A DNA stretch of 18,303 nt from JACZWL01 sp046756445. GTDB taxonomy: Bacteria; Pseudomonadota; Gammaproteobacteria; Steroidobacterales; Woeseiaceae. Below, in pieces: positions 1 to 6,672 of this stretch. The notes beneath the pieces were generated by a model. That model had not been told where the DNA came from, searched no databases, and worked only from the letters and a program-made list of their open reading frames with translations. Every line of letters begins with the position of its first letter. Position 1 is the stretch's first letter. Both the position numbers and the translations under genes were made by a program. The stretch lies in the NCBI GenBank assembly GCA_046756445.1, contig JBHHWI010000060.1, forward strand, positions 1 to 18,303, written 5' to 3'.

Positions 1-1154
1 GCGATGTTACCCAGTGCGAAATGCGCCGGTGCGGTGGGCAGCATCGAGATGCTCCTCTCCAGATCCGCAGCCGCCAGCTCGTCGTTTCCGAGTTCCTCGT
101 GTACCAGCCCCCGCTGCACGTAGTAGTAGAAGAAATCGCCCCGCCTGCGAATGGCACTGTTGAAATTGGTCAATGCCATCTCGTACTGCTTCCTGACGAT
201 TCGCGCGTCTCCCCTGAGCGCGTAGAAGTGTGATTCTTCGGGCAATCGACCGATCGCGCTGTTTGCCCGCTCGATCGCGAGATCGGGCTGTTCATCGGTC
301 AGCGCCTCGCGGCCTTCGTCGTATGCGTCGTAGGCCGGTTTTGCCGCAAGCGTCCTGGCCATTGCCGCCCGGAAACGGTTCAGCCCCGTTTCGCCGCCCG
401 GCGGCAGCGCCGCAGCCATCTGCGCGTTGGCTCGGGCCCGTTCCTCCGATGGCGGATGGCTCGCGAACAGGCCGCTGAGCCAGTCAGTCGACCGGTCCTC
501 GTTCAGCCGAACGAATGTCCTCTGCAGGTCGACCGCGCCCTGAGGGTCGTACCCTGCGCGCGACATGTACAACATGCCGAACCTGTCCGATTCGAGCTCG
601 TCGCCGCGTCCGTAGCTCTGGTTGAGCAGGGTTGCCGCCAGGTTGGCCCCGCCGAGCGCGAAATCCCCGTAATTGCTGTCACTGGTCGCAACCGCGGTCA
701 CCAGAACCGCGCCCTGCAACAGCGCGCTGCGCTCCATGCGCCTGGCCGAGTGGCGCGCCGCCACATGCACGATCTCGTGACCGAGTACGGCGGCAAGCTC
801 GGCCTCGGAGCTCAGTTCCGTCAGCAGACCGCGATTGACTGCGATCTTGCCGCCCGGCAGCGCCCAGGCGTTGGGCACGGAGTTGTTGAGCACGACGAAC
901 TCGTACGGAAGCGTGCGGTCGCTGACGGCCGCAAGACGATCGCCGACGCCTGACACATACGATGTCAGCGCCGGGTCGATGTCGTATTTGCCACCCTGCG
1001 ATTGTTGCATGGGCAGGTAGTTTTCCTCGCCCATCCTGATTTCGCTCTGTTCGCTGAGCACCGATAATTCGCGTTTTCCGGTGACAGGGTTGACCGTGCA
1101 GCCCGCGGCGATGGCGAACGCAGCGATCACAAAAAGGCGCGCGCTTTTTGTCAT
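1..1154 (-). CDS. M48 family metalloprotease lipoprotein with C-terminal TPR-like region (partial)
   Basis: A zinc metalloprotease, probably periplasmic and membrane-anchored, of the BepA/LoiP-like M48 group that handles outer-membrane protein quality control (family knowledge). The reading frame starts at the ATG at 1154 and runs off the left edge, giving 384 residues without a stop. The N-terminus is a short signal peptide ending in a lipobox (AIAAGC, Cys about residue 20). The zinc motif HEIVH lies at residues 126-130 and the third ligand is probably Glu188 in the ELESDRFG motif. Residues about 270-384 are helical, with TPR-like spacing (motifs such as YDEGREAL and YALRGDARIV), as in BepA. 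No clear Shine-Dalgarno sequence precedes the ATG, but the signal peptide and lipobox support this start. The APC permease lies 196 bp upstream on the same strand, so co-transcription is possible but unproven. The class call is firm; the exact orthologue is not. Confidence 0.9.
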   Translation of the reverse strand, partial: MTKSARLFVIAAFAIAAGCTVNPVTGKRELSVLSEQSEIRMGEENYLPMQQSQGGKYDIDPALTSYVSGVGDRLAAVSDRTLPYEFVVLNNSVPNAWALPGGKIAVNRGLLTELSSEAELAAVLGHEIVHVAARHSARRMERSALLQGAVLVTAVATSDSNYGDFALGGANLAATLLNQSYGRGDELESDRFGMLYMSRAGYDPQGAVDLQRTFVRLNEDRSTDWLSGLFASHPPSEERARANAQMAAALPPGGETGLNRFRAAMARTLAAKPAYDAYDEGREALTDEQPDLAIERANSAIGRLPEESHFYALRGDARIVRKQYEMALTNFNSAIRRRGDFFYYYVQRGLVHEELGNDELAAADLERSISMLPTAPAHFALGNI

Positions 1155-1350
1155 GCCGTGAATTATGCCACGAGGCAATGAATGCCATTCGGCGGATCGC
1201 AGGGGGGAAAATTGGAGCGGACAGGCTCTTTCTCAGGAGGCAGAGTACGTCTGTTTGCGTCGATACCCGCCCGCTCCAACGGGAGGCCAATAATCTCCCA
1301 ACCGGGCGGAAGTTCAGATCCGTATATCTACTTATGGACAGGTTTTTGCT
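1155..1350. other. Intergenic region between permease and M48 protease
   Basis: About 196 bp with no credible gene; short frames here lack coding character. It contains a 7-bp inverted repeat, CCGCCCG at 1267-1273 and CGGGCGG at 1303-1309, which encloses a smaller GGGAG/CTCCC pair. It could fold in the permease transcript downstream of its stop, but there is no following T-run, so I do not call a terminator. The promoter of the M48 gene, if it has its own, would be here. I could not recognise one. Confidence 0.4.
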
Positions 1351-2697
1351 TCAGCGCCGCCGGACGAGCACCAGAAACGTGCCCAGCAGGCACCAGCCGA
1401 TGACGATGGCCCATTCGTGCGGCCAGAGGAGCGCCGCGGGGCTGAACGGCAGATACAGGGCCACGAAGGCCAGCGATAAGACGAGGGCCGCATGGCCTGT
1501 GAAACGCCAGTGCTTGACGGCATACGGCCTGTCCATGCCGGGCTCTCTGTACCTGAGAACCAGGAAGGACAACGCCACGAAGGCATAGGCGACGACGATG
1601 CCGAGCCCCCCGGCATCGACCAGCCATACCAGCGCCCGCCGGCCGAAAAGCGGCGCCAGCACAGACAGGCCGCCGATCAGCAGTATGGCGCGATGCGGCG
1701 TATTGAATCGGGGATGAAGCACGCCGAACGCAGCGGGCAGTTGCCCCGATTTCGAAAGCGCATACAGGACGCGGCTGCCGCCGATCAAAAAGGCGTTCCA
1801 GCTCGTGAGGATGCCGCCGATGCCGCCGATGACGAGCAGCTTGCCGGCCCATTGCCCGCCGTAGACCGCCGCGGTGGCGTCCGCGGTCGGCAGTTGCGAT
1901 GCGCTCCGCGCCGGGCCGTCCATCCCCATCGAGACCGCCCACACGATCACCGCGTACCATAGCGCCGCCATGAAGATCGAGAACATCAGCATGCGCCCGA
2001 TCTCGCCGAAAGGCAGATTGACTTCCTCGGCCGACTGGGGAATGACGTCGAATCCGACGAACATGAAAGGCACCATGACCAGCACGCCGAGCAACCCATT
2101 GATGCCGTGATCGAAAAGCGGCGTCATGTTGGCACTGTGACCGTTGACGGCGGCGCCGCCGATGAGGAACACGCCCGCGATCAGGACAAGCGAGGTTACG
2201 AGCATCTGGAGGCGCGCTGCGGTTCGGATGCCGAGAACGTTGATCACCGTCATCACGACAGCCGCCACCACGCCGATCAGCACCCACGGCAGGTGAACGT
2301 CCCACCCTGCCACCGTCCAGAGGTAACCACGGCTGATGCCGGGGACGAGGTACTCCACCACCGTCGGCAACGCCACCGCCTCGAACGCGACCACGGATAC
2401 GTAGCCGAGCAGGATCGCCCAGGTACATATGAATGACGCGGTCGGACCGAGTGCCCGGCGCGAATACACGTGCTCGCCTCCTGCTTCGGGCATGGCGGAG
2501 GCGAGCTCCGCGTAAGTATGGCCGACGAATACCACCGTCACGCCACCGATCAGGAACGCGAGTATCGCCCCGATACTGCCGGCAGCTTCGATCCAGTTTC
2601 CGGTCAGCGCTACCCAGCTCCAGCCGATCATCGCCCCGAAAGCCAGGGCCAGGATTTCCCTGCGGCGGATAACGCGTACGAAATGCCCTGCCGTCAT
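1351..2697 (-). CDS. APC superfamily amino-acid permease
   Basis: An inner-membrane secondary transporter of the amino acid-polyamine-organocation superfamily (AA_permease_2 type), 448 residues, the usual length for a 12-helix member. The first helix carries the broken-helix glycine region (GAMIGWSWVALTGN, about residues 21-34) typical of substrate and ion binding in this fold. Many hydrophobic helices follow, with the conserved loop EEVNLPFGEIGR after helix 6 and SGQLPAAFGVLHPRFNTP after helix 8. The substrate cannot be read from the sequence; amino acids or polyamines are likely. The start is fixed by a strong AGGAGG ribosome-binding site at 2706-2711, 8 nt upstream of the ATG. That site overlaps the base of a long palindrome. 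A frame-shifted shadow frame covering the same bases was ignored because it lacks hydrophobic periodicity. Confidence 0.9.
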   Translation of the reverse strand: MTAGHFVRVIRRREILALAFGAMIGWSWVALTGNWIEAAGSIGAILAFLIGGVTVVFVGHTYAELASAMPEAGGEHVYSRRALGPTASFICTWAILLGYVSVVAFEAVALPTVVEYLVPGISRGYLWTVAGWDVHLPWVLIGVVAAVVMTVINVLGIRTAARLQMLVTSLVLIAGVFLIGGAAVNGHSANMTPLFDHGINGLLGVLVMVPFMFVGFDVIPQSAEEVNLPFGEIGRMLMFSIFMAALWYAVIVWAVSMGMDGPARSASQLPTADATAAVYGGQWAGKLLVIGGIGGILTSWNAFLIGGSRVLYALSKSGQLPAAFGVLHPRFNTPHRAILLIGGLSVLAPLFGRRALVWLVDAGGLGIVVAYAFVALSFLVLRYREPGMDRPYAVKHWRFTGHAALVLSLAFVALYLPFSPAALLWPHEWAIVIGWCLLGTFLVLVRRR

Positions 2698-2705
2698 GTC
2701 GGACG

Positions 2706-2711
2706 CCTCCT
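2706..2711 (-). promoter_or_regulatory. Ribosome-binding site of the APC permease, overlapping a palindrome
   Basis: On the minus strand this reads AGGAGG, 8 nt before the ATG at 2697. The last three bases of the site (2709-2711) lie inside the 27-bp stem of the palindrome at 2709-2771. A transcript starting beyond the palindrome could therefore hide part of its own ribosome-binding site. Confidence 0.75.
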
Positions 2712-2771
2712 GAAATAAGGGGACAGTACACTTATTTCTTTGACATAAGTGTACTGTCCCCTTATTTCAGG
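2709..2771. repeat. Long perfect palindrome, copy 1 (GGGGACAGTACACTTAT-type repeat)
   Basis: The arms 2709-2735 and 2745-2771 are exact reverse complements over 27 bp, separated by a 9-nt loop (2736-2744). The core AAGGGGACAGTACACTTATT is shared with the second palindrome at 3436-3492. It lies between two divergent genes, so it cannot be a terminator for either of them. I recall similar GGGGACAGTACACTTATT palindromes as dispersed intergenic repeats in gammaproteobacteria, sometimes near REP-associated tyrosine transposases. That link is from memory and is not tested here. No transposase gene is present in the window. Confidence 0.9.
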
Positions 2772-2781
2772 CTAGGTGTAA

Positions 2782-2799
2782 TCCCGGATATCCCCGGGA
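2782..2799. repeat. Small hairpin upstream of the hemerythrin gene
   Basis: TCCCGG at 2782-2787 pairs with CCGGGA at 2794-2799 across a 6-nt loop. It lies between palindrome copy 1 and the hemerythrin ribosome-binding site, so it would be in the 5' leader if transcription starts upstream of it. Function unknown; it may be incidental in GC-rich DNA. Confidence 0.35.
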
Positions 2800-2828
2800 G
2801 CCCCGATCCCTGACTATTGGCCGTCCGC

Positions 2829-2834
2829 AGGAGG
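2829..2834 (+). promoter_or_regulatory. Ribosome-binding site of the hemerythrin-like gene
   Basis: A consensus AGGAGG lies 8 nt before the ATG at 2843. It fixes the start codon and predicts efficient translation. Confidence 0.8.
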
Positions 2835-2842
2835 TTGACCAC

Positions 2843-3403
2843 ATGAACAACGACCTGGCCGGTATTCTCGCCGAGCTGCGCACGGACCACCGGAACATGG
2901 CGATCATGCTCGATGTTCTCGAGCAGGAATCGAACAAGCTCTACGACGGCCACGATGCGGATTTCGATCTCCTGCACGACGTGATGCGCTACATGACCGT
3001 CTACCCGGATGCCGTTCATCATCCCAAGGAAGATCTGGTCTACGCCGAACTCAGAGCCGCGCGCCCCGACCTTGCCGAAGGGCTCGACCGCGTCCCGGCG
3101 GAGCACCGCGAACTCGCCGACCTGGGCTTGAAGTTGAGACACGACGTCGAGTCGATCCTGTCGGGCACGGCCTTGCGAAGAAATGTCGTGGTCGCCGATG
3201 CGCTGCGCTACGTGAAACGATTGCGCGAGCACATGGACTTCGAGGAAAGCGACCTGTTTGTCCGCCTCGATGAACTGGTGCTCGAAGGCCATTCGCTGAC
3301 CATGGAATCGGATGTCCGCAGCCTGAGTGACCCGGTATTCGGTCCCGACGTCGAAAAACGCTTCGGCAAACTGTTCGACAGCATTCAGCAATCGCTGCAA
3401 TAA
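2843..3403 (+). CDS. Hemerythrin-like (HHE domain) protein
   Basis: A 186-residue cytoplasmic four-helix-bundle protein of the HHE cation-binding/hemerythrin-like family, expected to hold a carboxylate-bridged di-iron centre that binds O2 or NO or stores iron (family knowledge). Visible candidate ligands are His16 in DHRNM, His59-His60 and Glu63 in HHPKED, His88 in AEHREL, and His130 with Glu134 in EHMDFEE. The pattern is complete for the family. There is no signal peptide. Residues about 150-186 extend beyond the core bundle. It is the only plus-strand gene in the left 11 kb and stands alone between two copies of the same palindrome. A strong AGGAGG sets the start, and a hairpin with a T-run follows 10 nt after the stop. 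The physiological ligand cannot be told from the sequence. Confidence 0.9.
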   Translation: MNNDLAGILAELRTDHRNMAIMLDVLEQESNKLYDGHDADFDLLHDVMRYMTVYPDAVHHPKEDLVYAELRAARPDLAEGLDRVPAEHRELADLGLKLRHDVESILSGTALRRNVVVADALRYVKRLREHMDFEESDLFVRLDELVLEGHSLTMESDVRSLSDPVFGPDVEKRFGKLFDSIQQSLQ

Positions 3404-3412
3404 GAGGCGTCG

Positions 3413-3435
3413 AAAAAGGGGTCAGAGCCTTTTTT
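3413..3435. terminator. Bidirectional terminator-like hairpin after the hemerythrin gene
   Basis: AAAAAGG at 3413-3419 pairs with CCTTTTT at 3428-3434 across an 8-nt loop, followed by one more T. Read from either strand the stem ends in a T-run, so it could end both the plus-strand hemerythrin transcript and the minus-strand operon ending at 3499. The GGGGTCAGAGCC sequence is itself reminiscent of a dispersed intergenic repeat (recollection, not tested). Confidence 0.65.
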
Positions 3436-3492
3436 GAATTAAGGGGACAGTACACTTATTTTTTAGAAATAAGTGTACTGTCCCCTTAATTC
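3436..3492. repeat. Long perfect palindrome, copy 2 (GGGGACAGTACACTTAT-type repeat)
   Basis: The arms 3436-3461 and 3467-3492 are exact reverse complements over 26 bp around a 5-nt loop (3462-3466). It shares the 20-bp core with copy 1 but differs at the arm tips (GAATTAAGG rather than TGAAATAAGG) and in the loop, so it is a family member and not a simple duplication. It directly abuts the terminator-like hairpin and lies 6 bp from the stop of the outer-membrane barrel gene. The convergent position would also allow a transcript-stabilising or terminating role. Confidence 0.9.
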
Positions 3493-3498
3493 TTTTGT

Positions 3499-4788
3499 CT
3501 AAAAATACCAGGCGAGCTGGGCGAATACGCCCAGGTCGCTCGAAACGTATCGGTTGGCGATCGACGATTCGAAGCCGCCGTACTCGCTGCCCCTCGGACC
3601 GATCGGAATATTGATACTGCCCAGGAATGCCAGGTTTTCCTGCAGGTTGTTTTCGCTGATCAGTTGCACCAGCGCGCTTTGATCCTCGAGGTTCAGGAAT
3701 ACGATCGGCGTCAGCAGCCACAGCGGCGTCATCTCGATCAGCAGGCTGCCCGCCAGGTAGTGGCGCCCGATCGAGTACAGCTCACCTCTCGCGAGACGCT
3801 CCAGCAGCTCGGGATTTGCGGCAACGCTCTGGAGGTCATAGCTGTCGTCGTTCTGACCAAATCCGTTGTAGTAATACTCCAGCGCGCCACTCACGTTCCT
3901 GCTCCCCCAGGTCCATGAGTAACTCAGGTTCGTAACGAGCTGCGTCGTCGTATCGGAACTCGTTTCGGTTACGACGAGGTCGCCCCTCAGAATCGCGCCG
4001 CCGATACTCCGGTTACCGCCGATGCCGATCATCGTGTCGTCATGATTCACGGCGACGAGAACGTCGAACTCGGCCGCACTGCCGATGCCGTGATACTTGA
4101 TCGCCAGCGTGCCCTGGTCACCTTCGACGTCGCCGGTTGCCGGGTTGCGCCGAAAGACCGCAGCGGCCTGAATATCATCGCCGTTGCGCCGCAGAAACTG
4201 TGCATACGCCATGTCGTCGCCGGTCTTGTACTCGGTATCGATCGCCGTGGGATCAAAGGGGTTGACGATGTCCATCGGGGAAAAAACCAGCCCGTTGCCC
4301 CAGGAAACCGCCTGCCGGCCGAGGCGGATCACGGTCCTGTCAGTCGCATAACCGAGCCAGAGCCGATCCAGCCGGTGTAGTGCGGCAAACCTGTTATCGT
4401 CGTCGATGACGCCGGTAAGATCGAGAAGCCGCCTTTCGTCTTCCGGGAAGCGGTTGAAAAAAAGACCGTCGGCCTGGCGCGCGTATTCGACGCGCTCGCC
4501 GTGCATCGCGATCAGTTGATACGACGTATTGAATGACCAGGACCTGTTACTCGTTTCGAGATTGACGCGCAGGTCTGCCTCCACATCGAAGGATGCGGAT
4601 CCCGTCAGGTCATGGAAGATACTCTCGCTCGGAAACGTCTGTGCAACGATGCGCGACTTGTTATGTCCGCCGATATCTGTGTTCGTTTCGTCGGCCGGGA
4701 CCGGATTGCTCAGCAAGAAGGCAGCCAGTAACGCTGTCAGGCCGGAACTAGGCAGCTTGCTGTTGAATGTCATCGACGATGCGTCCAT
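3499..4788 (-). CDS. Outer-membrane beta-barrel protein, DUF1302-like
   Basis: A predicted outer-membrane barrel of 429 residues (424 if the second ATG at 4773 is used). A hydrophobic signal segment (about residues 15-32) ends near VPA/DE. Alternating-residue strands follow, and the protein ends in WYF, the C-terminal aromatic typical of BAM substrates. Residues about 154-180 read RLGRQAVSWG then a VNPFDP motif, which resembles the conserved N-terminal region of DUF1302-type barrels that accompany LolA-fold proteins and RND exporters; this resemblance is by eye. It is the last gene of the operon. Its 5' end overlaps the ATPase gene by 41 nt (26 nt from the second ATG), implying translational coupling. 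Neither ATG has a clear Shine-Dalgarno, so the start is uncertain. It probably provides the outer-membrane end of the ABC system encoded upstream. Confidence 0.8.
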   Translation of the reverse strand: MDASSMTFNSKLPSSGLTALLAAFLLSNPVPADETNTDIGGHNKSRIVAQTFPSESIFHDLTGSASFDVEADLRVNLETSNRSWSFNTSYQLIAMHGERVEYARQADGLFFNRFPEDERRLLDLTGVIDDDNRFAALHRLDRLWLGYATDRTVIRLGRQAVSWGNGLVFSPMDIVNPFDPTAIDTEYKTGDDMAYAQFLRRNGDDIQAAAVFRRNPATGDVEGDQGTLAIKYHGIGSAAEFDVLVAVNHDDTMIGIGGNRSIGGAILRGDLVVTETSSDTTTQLVTNLSYSWTWGSRNVSGALEYYYNGFGQNDDSYDLQSVAANPELLERLARGELYSIGRHYLAGSLLIEMTPLWLLTPIVFLNLEDQSALVQLISENNLQENLAFLGSINIPIGPRGSEYGGFESSIANRYVSSDLGVFAQLAWYF

Positions 4789-5440
4789 CCAGCATCCGGA
4801 TCAGCCGTTTCGCGTAGGCCATGACGCGTTGATCATGGGTCGCTATGACGAAGGTCGTGTTGTGATGCCGGTTGAGCTCGACAAAGAGCTCCATGAGCTC
4901 GTCCGCGTTGTGCGAATCGAGGTTGGCCGTCGGTTCATCCGCCAGCACCAGCGCCGGCCGGGACACGATCGCCCGGGCCACGGCGACGCGCTGTTGCTGG
5001 CCTCCCGACATGTCCGCCGGTCGCCGGTCTTCCAGCCCCTTGAGCCCGACTTCCTCCAGGATCGCCGCAGCCTCCCCGGCACGCCTGCCTGCCGGCACGC
5101 CCTGGATCTGCATGACGAACTCGACGTTCTCTCGAGCGGTCAATACCGGAATCAGATTGAAAGCCTGGAATACGAAACCGATCTGGTGGAGCCGCAGCTT
5201 TGCGAGTTCGCCTTTGCCCAGGTTGTCGACGCGCCGGCCGGCAATCCATACCTCGCCGCTGTCGGGCCGATCCAGCCCGCCGATCGCATTGAGCAGAGTC
5301 GTCTTTCCGCCTCCCGAAGGCGCGGACAGGCAGATGAAGCCGCCTTCGACGATGTCCAGATCGACGTGATCGAGAGCCTTGATCGCCTGTTCGCCCTGAT
5401 AGTAGGTTTTGCACAAATCAATACAATTGACAGCAGCCAT
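4748..5440 (-). CDS. LolD/MacB-type ABC transporter ATP-binding protein
   Basis: A cytoplasmic ABC ATPase of 230 residues that energises the two FtsX-type permeases encoded just upstream. Motifs in order: Walker A APSGGGKT at 40-47 (Ala replaces the first Gly, a variant I recall in some LolD proteins), Q-loop Gln92 in FVFQAFN, signature MSGGQ at 144-148, Walker B with Asp168-Glu169 in LADEPT, D-loop NLDS, and switch His202 in ATHD. I chose the ATG at 5440, two bases after the permease stop, because homology begins there. The same frame stays open further upstream, but that stretch is the permease gene read out of frame. The 3' end overlaps the outer-membrane barrel gene. The specificity is LolD/MacB-like; a role in lipoprotein release itself is not implied. 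Confidence 0.93.
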   Translation of the reverse strand: MAAVNCIDLCKTYYQGEQAIKALDHVDLDIVEGGFICLSAPSGGGKTTLLNAIGGLDRPDSGEVWIAGRRVDNLGKGELAKLRLHQIGFVFQAFNLIPVLTARENVEFVMQIQGVPAGRRAGEAAAILEEVGLKGLEDRRPADMSGGQQQRVAVARAIVSRPALVLADEPTANLDSHNADELMELFVELNRHHNTTFVIATHDQRVMAYAKRLIRMLDGRIVDDIQQQAA

Positions 5441-5442
5441 AA

Positions 5443-6672
5443 TCAGACCTTTGTGATTGCCTCGACCGGTTGATACCGGGAAGCCCGCCAGGCGGGCGAA
5501 AGACTGGCCAGGAAGCCGAGCACGAGCACGACGATGTTCGCCGTGACCACGTCGTGCATCTCCAGGACCGGGTACAGAATACTCGAAGCGCCCATCATCT
5601 CCATTCCCTGCGCGACCGCCGAGATATCGATTCCGTCTTTCAGCGGTTCTATGGTCATCCATGCAATGACGTTTCCGAGCGCCAGCCCGATGACCAGTAA
5701 CAGCAGAGATTCGACCACGACCTGACCCAGAATATTGGCGGGCCTCATGCCCAGCGCCAGCATCAGGCCGATCTCCCGAACGCGCTCGAACACGGCCATG
5801 ACCAGCGTGTTGACCAGACCGAACGACAGAGTGAGAAAAATGACGATAACCCAGACGAACACGAACCCGTCCATGACTGTGAGCATCGTGCTCAGATACG
5901 TGTCGAGCTCTGTCCACCGCCTCACCTCGACATCGGCTCCCGCGAGCCCGGCGACCTTCTCGTACAGCGGTTCGACGTCACGGTAGTCGTCGCCGAGGAA
6001 CACGACTTCGGTCACGTGATCGCCGATCCTCAGCATCCTTTGAATCGTTGCCCTTCCTGCGAACACGAAAGCTTCTTCGTGGCCATCCGGGTCCGAATCG
6101 AAGATGCCGACGACCCGAAAGCCACGATCGGCAATTTCATTGTTCTGGTCCTGGCTCATCAGCACGACCCGTTTACCGAGTTCCGTGTCCAGCTTGTCGG
6201 CGAGCTTCAGCCCGATGATGACGCCGGTGTCGGAGTCGTCTTCCAGAAATCGTCCCTGGACAATGTCGTCGGCGACGAACGAGATTGGGGCTTCCGCCCC
6301 GGGATCGATACCGAGCAGGGTCACTCCGCGAGACTCGCGTTCGCTCGTAATCACTGCCGGGACTTTCACACGGGTGGCCCATGCCTCGAATCCCTTGTCG
6401 GCAAATCTGCGATTCAGCTCCGCGCCGCTGGCCGGAATCAGATTATTGACGCTCGGATCGTCGCGAAATTCCGGATGGTGAATCTGCACGTGCCCGGGCA
6501 GGACCCGAACGCCGTCACGCACCATGTCGATGATCATTCCGCGCATCAGCGCGGTCATGAAGATCATCGCCCAGACGCCGACCGTGACGGCGATGAGCAT
6601 GATCAGCGTGCGCCGGTGATTGCGCCACAGGTTGCGCCAGGCGAGTAATGTGACGATCCGGAGCTCTCCCAT
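5443..6672 (-). CDS. FtsX/LolC-type ABC transporter permease (second)
   Basis: A four-helix inner-membrane permease of the MacB/LolC/E type VII ABC class, 409 residues. One N-terminal helix (about 22-45) is followed by a large periplasmic domain (MacB_PCD-like, about 46-265) containing GHVQIHHPEF. Three C-terminal helices follow, with the coupling-helix motif FERVREIGLMLALGM between the first two. It ends with the family-typical SPAWRASRYQPVEAITKV. The start overlaps the stop of the first permease by one base (TGATG), and its own stop lies two bases before the ATPase ATG. With the first permease, also 409 residues but divergent in sequence, it would form a heterodimer like LolC-LolE. Such transporters use mechanotransmission to extract or release lipids and lipoproteins at the periplasmic face (family knowledge). 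Confidence 0.92.
   Translation of the reverse strand: MGELRIVTLLAWRNLWRNHRRTLIMLIAVTVGVWAMIFMTALMRGMIIDMVRDGVRVLPGHVQIHHPEFRDDPSVNNLIPASGAELNRRFADKGFEAWATRVKVPAVITSERESRGVTLLGIDPGAEAPISFVADDIVQGRFLEDDSDTGVIIGLKLADKLDTELGKRVVLMSQDQNNEIADRGFRVVGIFDSDPDGHEEAFVFAGRATIQRMLRIGDHVTEVVFLGDDYRDVEPLYEKVAGLAGADVEVRRWTELDTYLSTMLTVMDGFVFVWVIVIFLTLSFGLVNTLVMAVFERVREIGLMLALGMRPANILGQVVVESLLLLVIGLALGNVIAWMTIEPLKDGIDISAVAQGMEMMGASSILYPVLEMHDVVTANIVVLVLGFLASLSPAWRASRYQPVEAITKV

Noticed and set aside
1131..1149. AAAAAG/CTTTTT inverted repeat around GCGCGCG, terminator-like
   Set aside because: It lies within codons 2-8 of the M48 protease gene, just after its start, where it encodes the basic N-region of the signal peptide. 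No plus-strand gene ends nearby.
1328..2731. A 467-codon minus-strand frame overlapping the APC permease
   Set aside because: It is Arg-rich and has no membrane periodicity. The frame with 12 hydrophobic helices and a strong ribosome-binding site is the real gene.
2697..3498. A complete insertion sequence bounded by the two palindromes
   Set aside because: The gene between them is a hemerythrin-like protein and not a transposase. Each palindrome is self-contained and no target duplication is evident.
5441..5917. Long N-terminal extension of the ABC ATPase
   Set aside because: The open frame upstream of 5440 lies inside the permease gene. ATPase homology begins at the ATG two bases after the permease stop.
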